From Acetatifactor sp. (GTDB lineage Bacteria; Bacillota; Clostridia; Lachnospirales; Lachnospiraceae): a stretch of 14,096 nt of DNA. The position numbers were made by a program, and so were the translations under genes. The notes beneath the pieces are model-generated. The model ran no database searches and was not told the DNA's origin. It was given only the letters and a program-made list of their open reading frames with translations. Within the stretch, counting starts at the first letter, position 1. Every line of letters begins with the position of its first letter. The DNA lies in NCBI GenBank assembly GCA_016303085.1, contig JAEDMI010000042.1, positions 1 through 14,096 of the forward strand, given 5' to 3'. Shown here piece by piece: positions 13,933 through 14,096 of this stretch.

Positions 13933-14094
13933 TTAAAGGTTTCTTCCGTCCCCTTCATTTTTTCTTCCGGATTCTTCATAATATTTTAAATCTTTCCATA
14001 TTGCGGGGAGTTCTCCTACCTCCGTCTTCAAACCCCACTGTTTCCTCGCGGCGGGGTATGGAACTGCCGCTTTCCCTCCCCATACCCCGCTGGT
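13933..14094 (-). CDS. Possible C-terminal end of an unrecognised upstream gene
   Basis: A frame open to the right window edge gives 53 codons and ends at TAA 13935-13933. Its product ends in LKTEVGELPAIWKDLKYYEE and a polar tail, with plausible composition, but I recognise no family. A second frame is also open to the edge for 39 codons, ends in MERFKIL at TGA 13978-13976, and its stop overlaps an ATG for a 25-residue frame ending at 13902. Only one of these can be the real coding frame, and the window is too short to choose. Stopping before the promoter at 13867-13895 fits an upstream gene on the same strand. Confidence 0.3.
   Translation of the reverse strand, partial: TSGVWGGKAAVPYPAARKQWGLKTEVGELPAIWKDLKYYEESGRKNEGDGRNL
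14051..14090. repeat. GC-rich perfect inverted repeat at the window edge
   Basis: GCGGGGTATGG (14051-14061) and CCATACCCCGC (14080-14090) are exact 11-base inverted arms around 18 bases. The segment is much richer in GC than the DNA around it. No U-run follows on the minus strand, so it is not an evident terminator there; the plus-strand side is cut by the window end. It may lie inside a gene. Confidence 0.6.
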
Positions 14095-14096
14095 TC

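Overview
The window looks like chromosomal DNA from an anaerobic Clostridia bacterium, most likely a Lachnospiraceae gut or rumen commensal. This is an inference from protein resemblance, strong AGGAGG ribosome binding sites, AT-rich intergenic DNA with consensus sigma-A promoters, and the mix of glycosidases, a family 1 solute-binding lipoprotein and an AGCS symporter. No RNA gene, insertion sequence, CRISPR array or prophage gene is visible.

Left part (1-4715): the 3' end of a cyclophilin-type peptidyl-prolyl isomerase with its terminator; a cytoplasmic GH2 beta-mannosidase on the minus strand; and, divergent from it, an AGCS-family sodium:alanine/glycine symporter. The mannosidase promoter is an extended -10 box that overlaps a 27-bp spaced palindrome, a likely operator. 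The symporter has a short leader containing a terminator-like hairpin.

Middle part (4712-8305): two divergent redox/metal modules share a compact control region (5991-6081). On the minus strand a MarR-type regulator, a HemG-like flavodoxin and a small Met/Cys-rich membrane protein form a tight operon. Its consensus promoter carries two copies of CATAAYATGTTATR 21 bp apart. On the plus strand an ArsR-type repressor with a Cys-x-Cys pair, a C_GCAxxG_C_C-family protein, an ArsP/COG0701 permease and a small thioredoxin-fold protein with a Cys-Cys-Cys-Cys tail form an operon. The plausible joint job is sensing a soft metal or metalloid, reducing or carrying it on thiols, and exporting it. This is the most system-like part of the window.

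Right part (8322-14096, all minus strand): in transcription order, an uncertain reading frame at the window edge, a lipoprotein gene interrupted by an in-frame TGA, a small Dabb-like protein, an ABC-type solute-binding lipoprotein, and a cytoplasmic GH95 alpha-L-fucosidase. The lipoprotein, Dabb and binding-protein genes are nearly contiguous behind one good promoter (13867-13895). GH95 has its own probable promoter and ends at a bidirectional terminator shared with the metal operon. No ABC permease genes are present here, so the binding protein must use components encoded elsewhere, if it still works.
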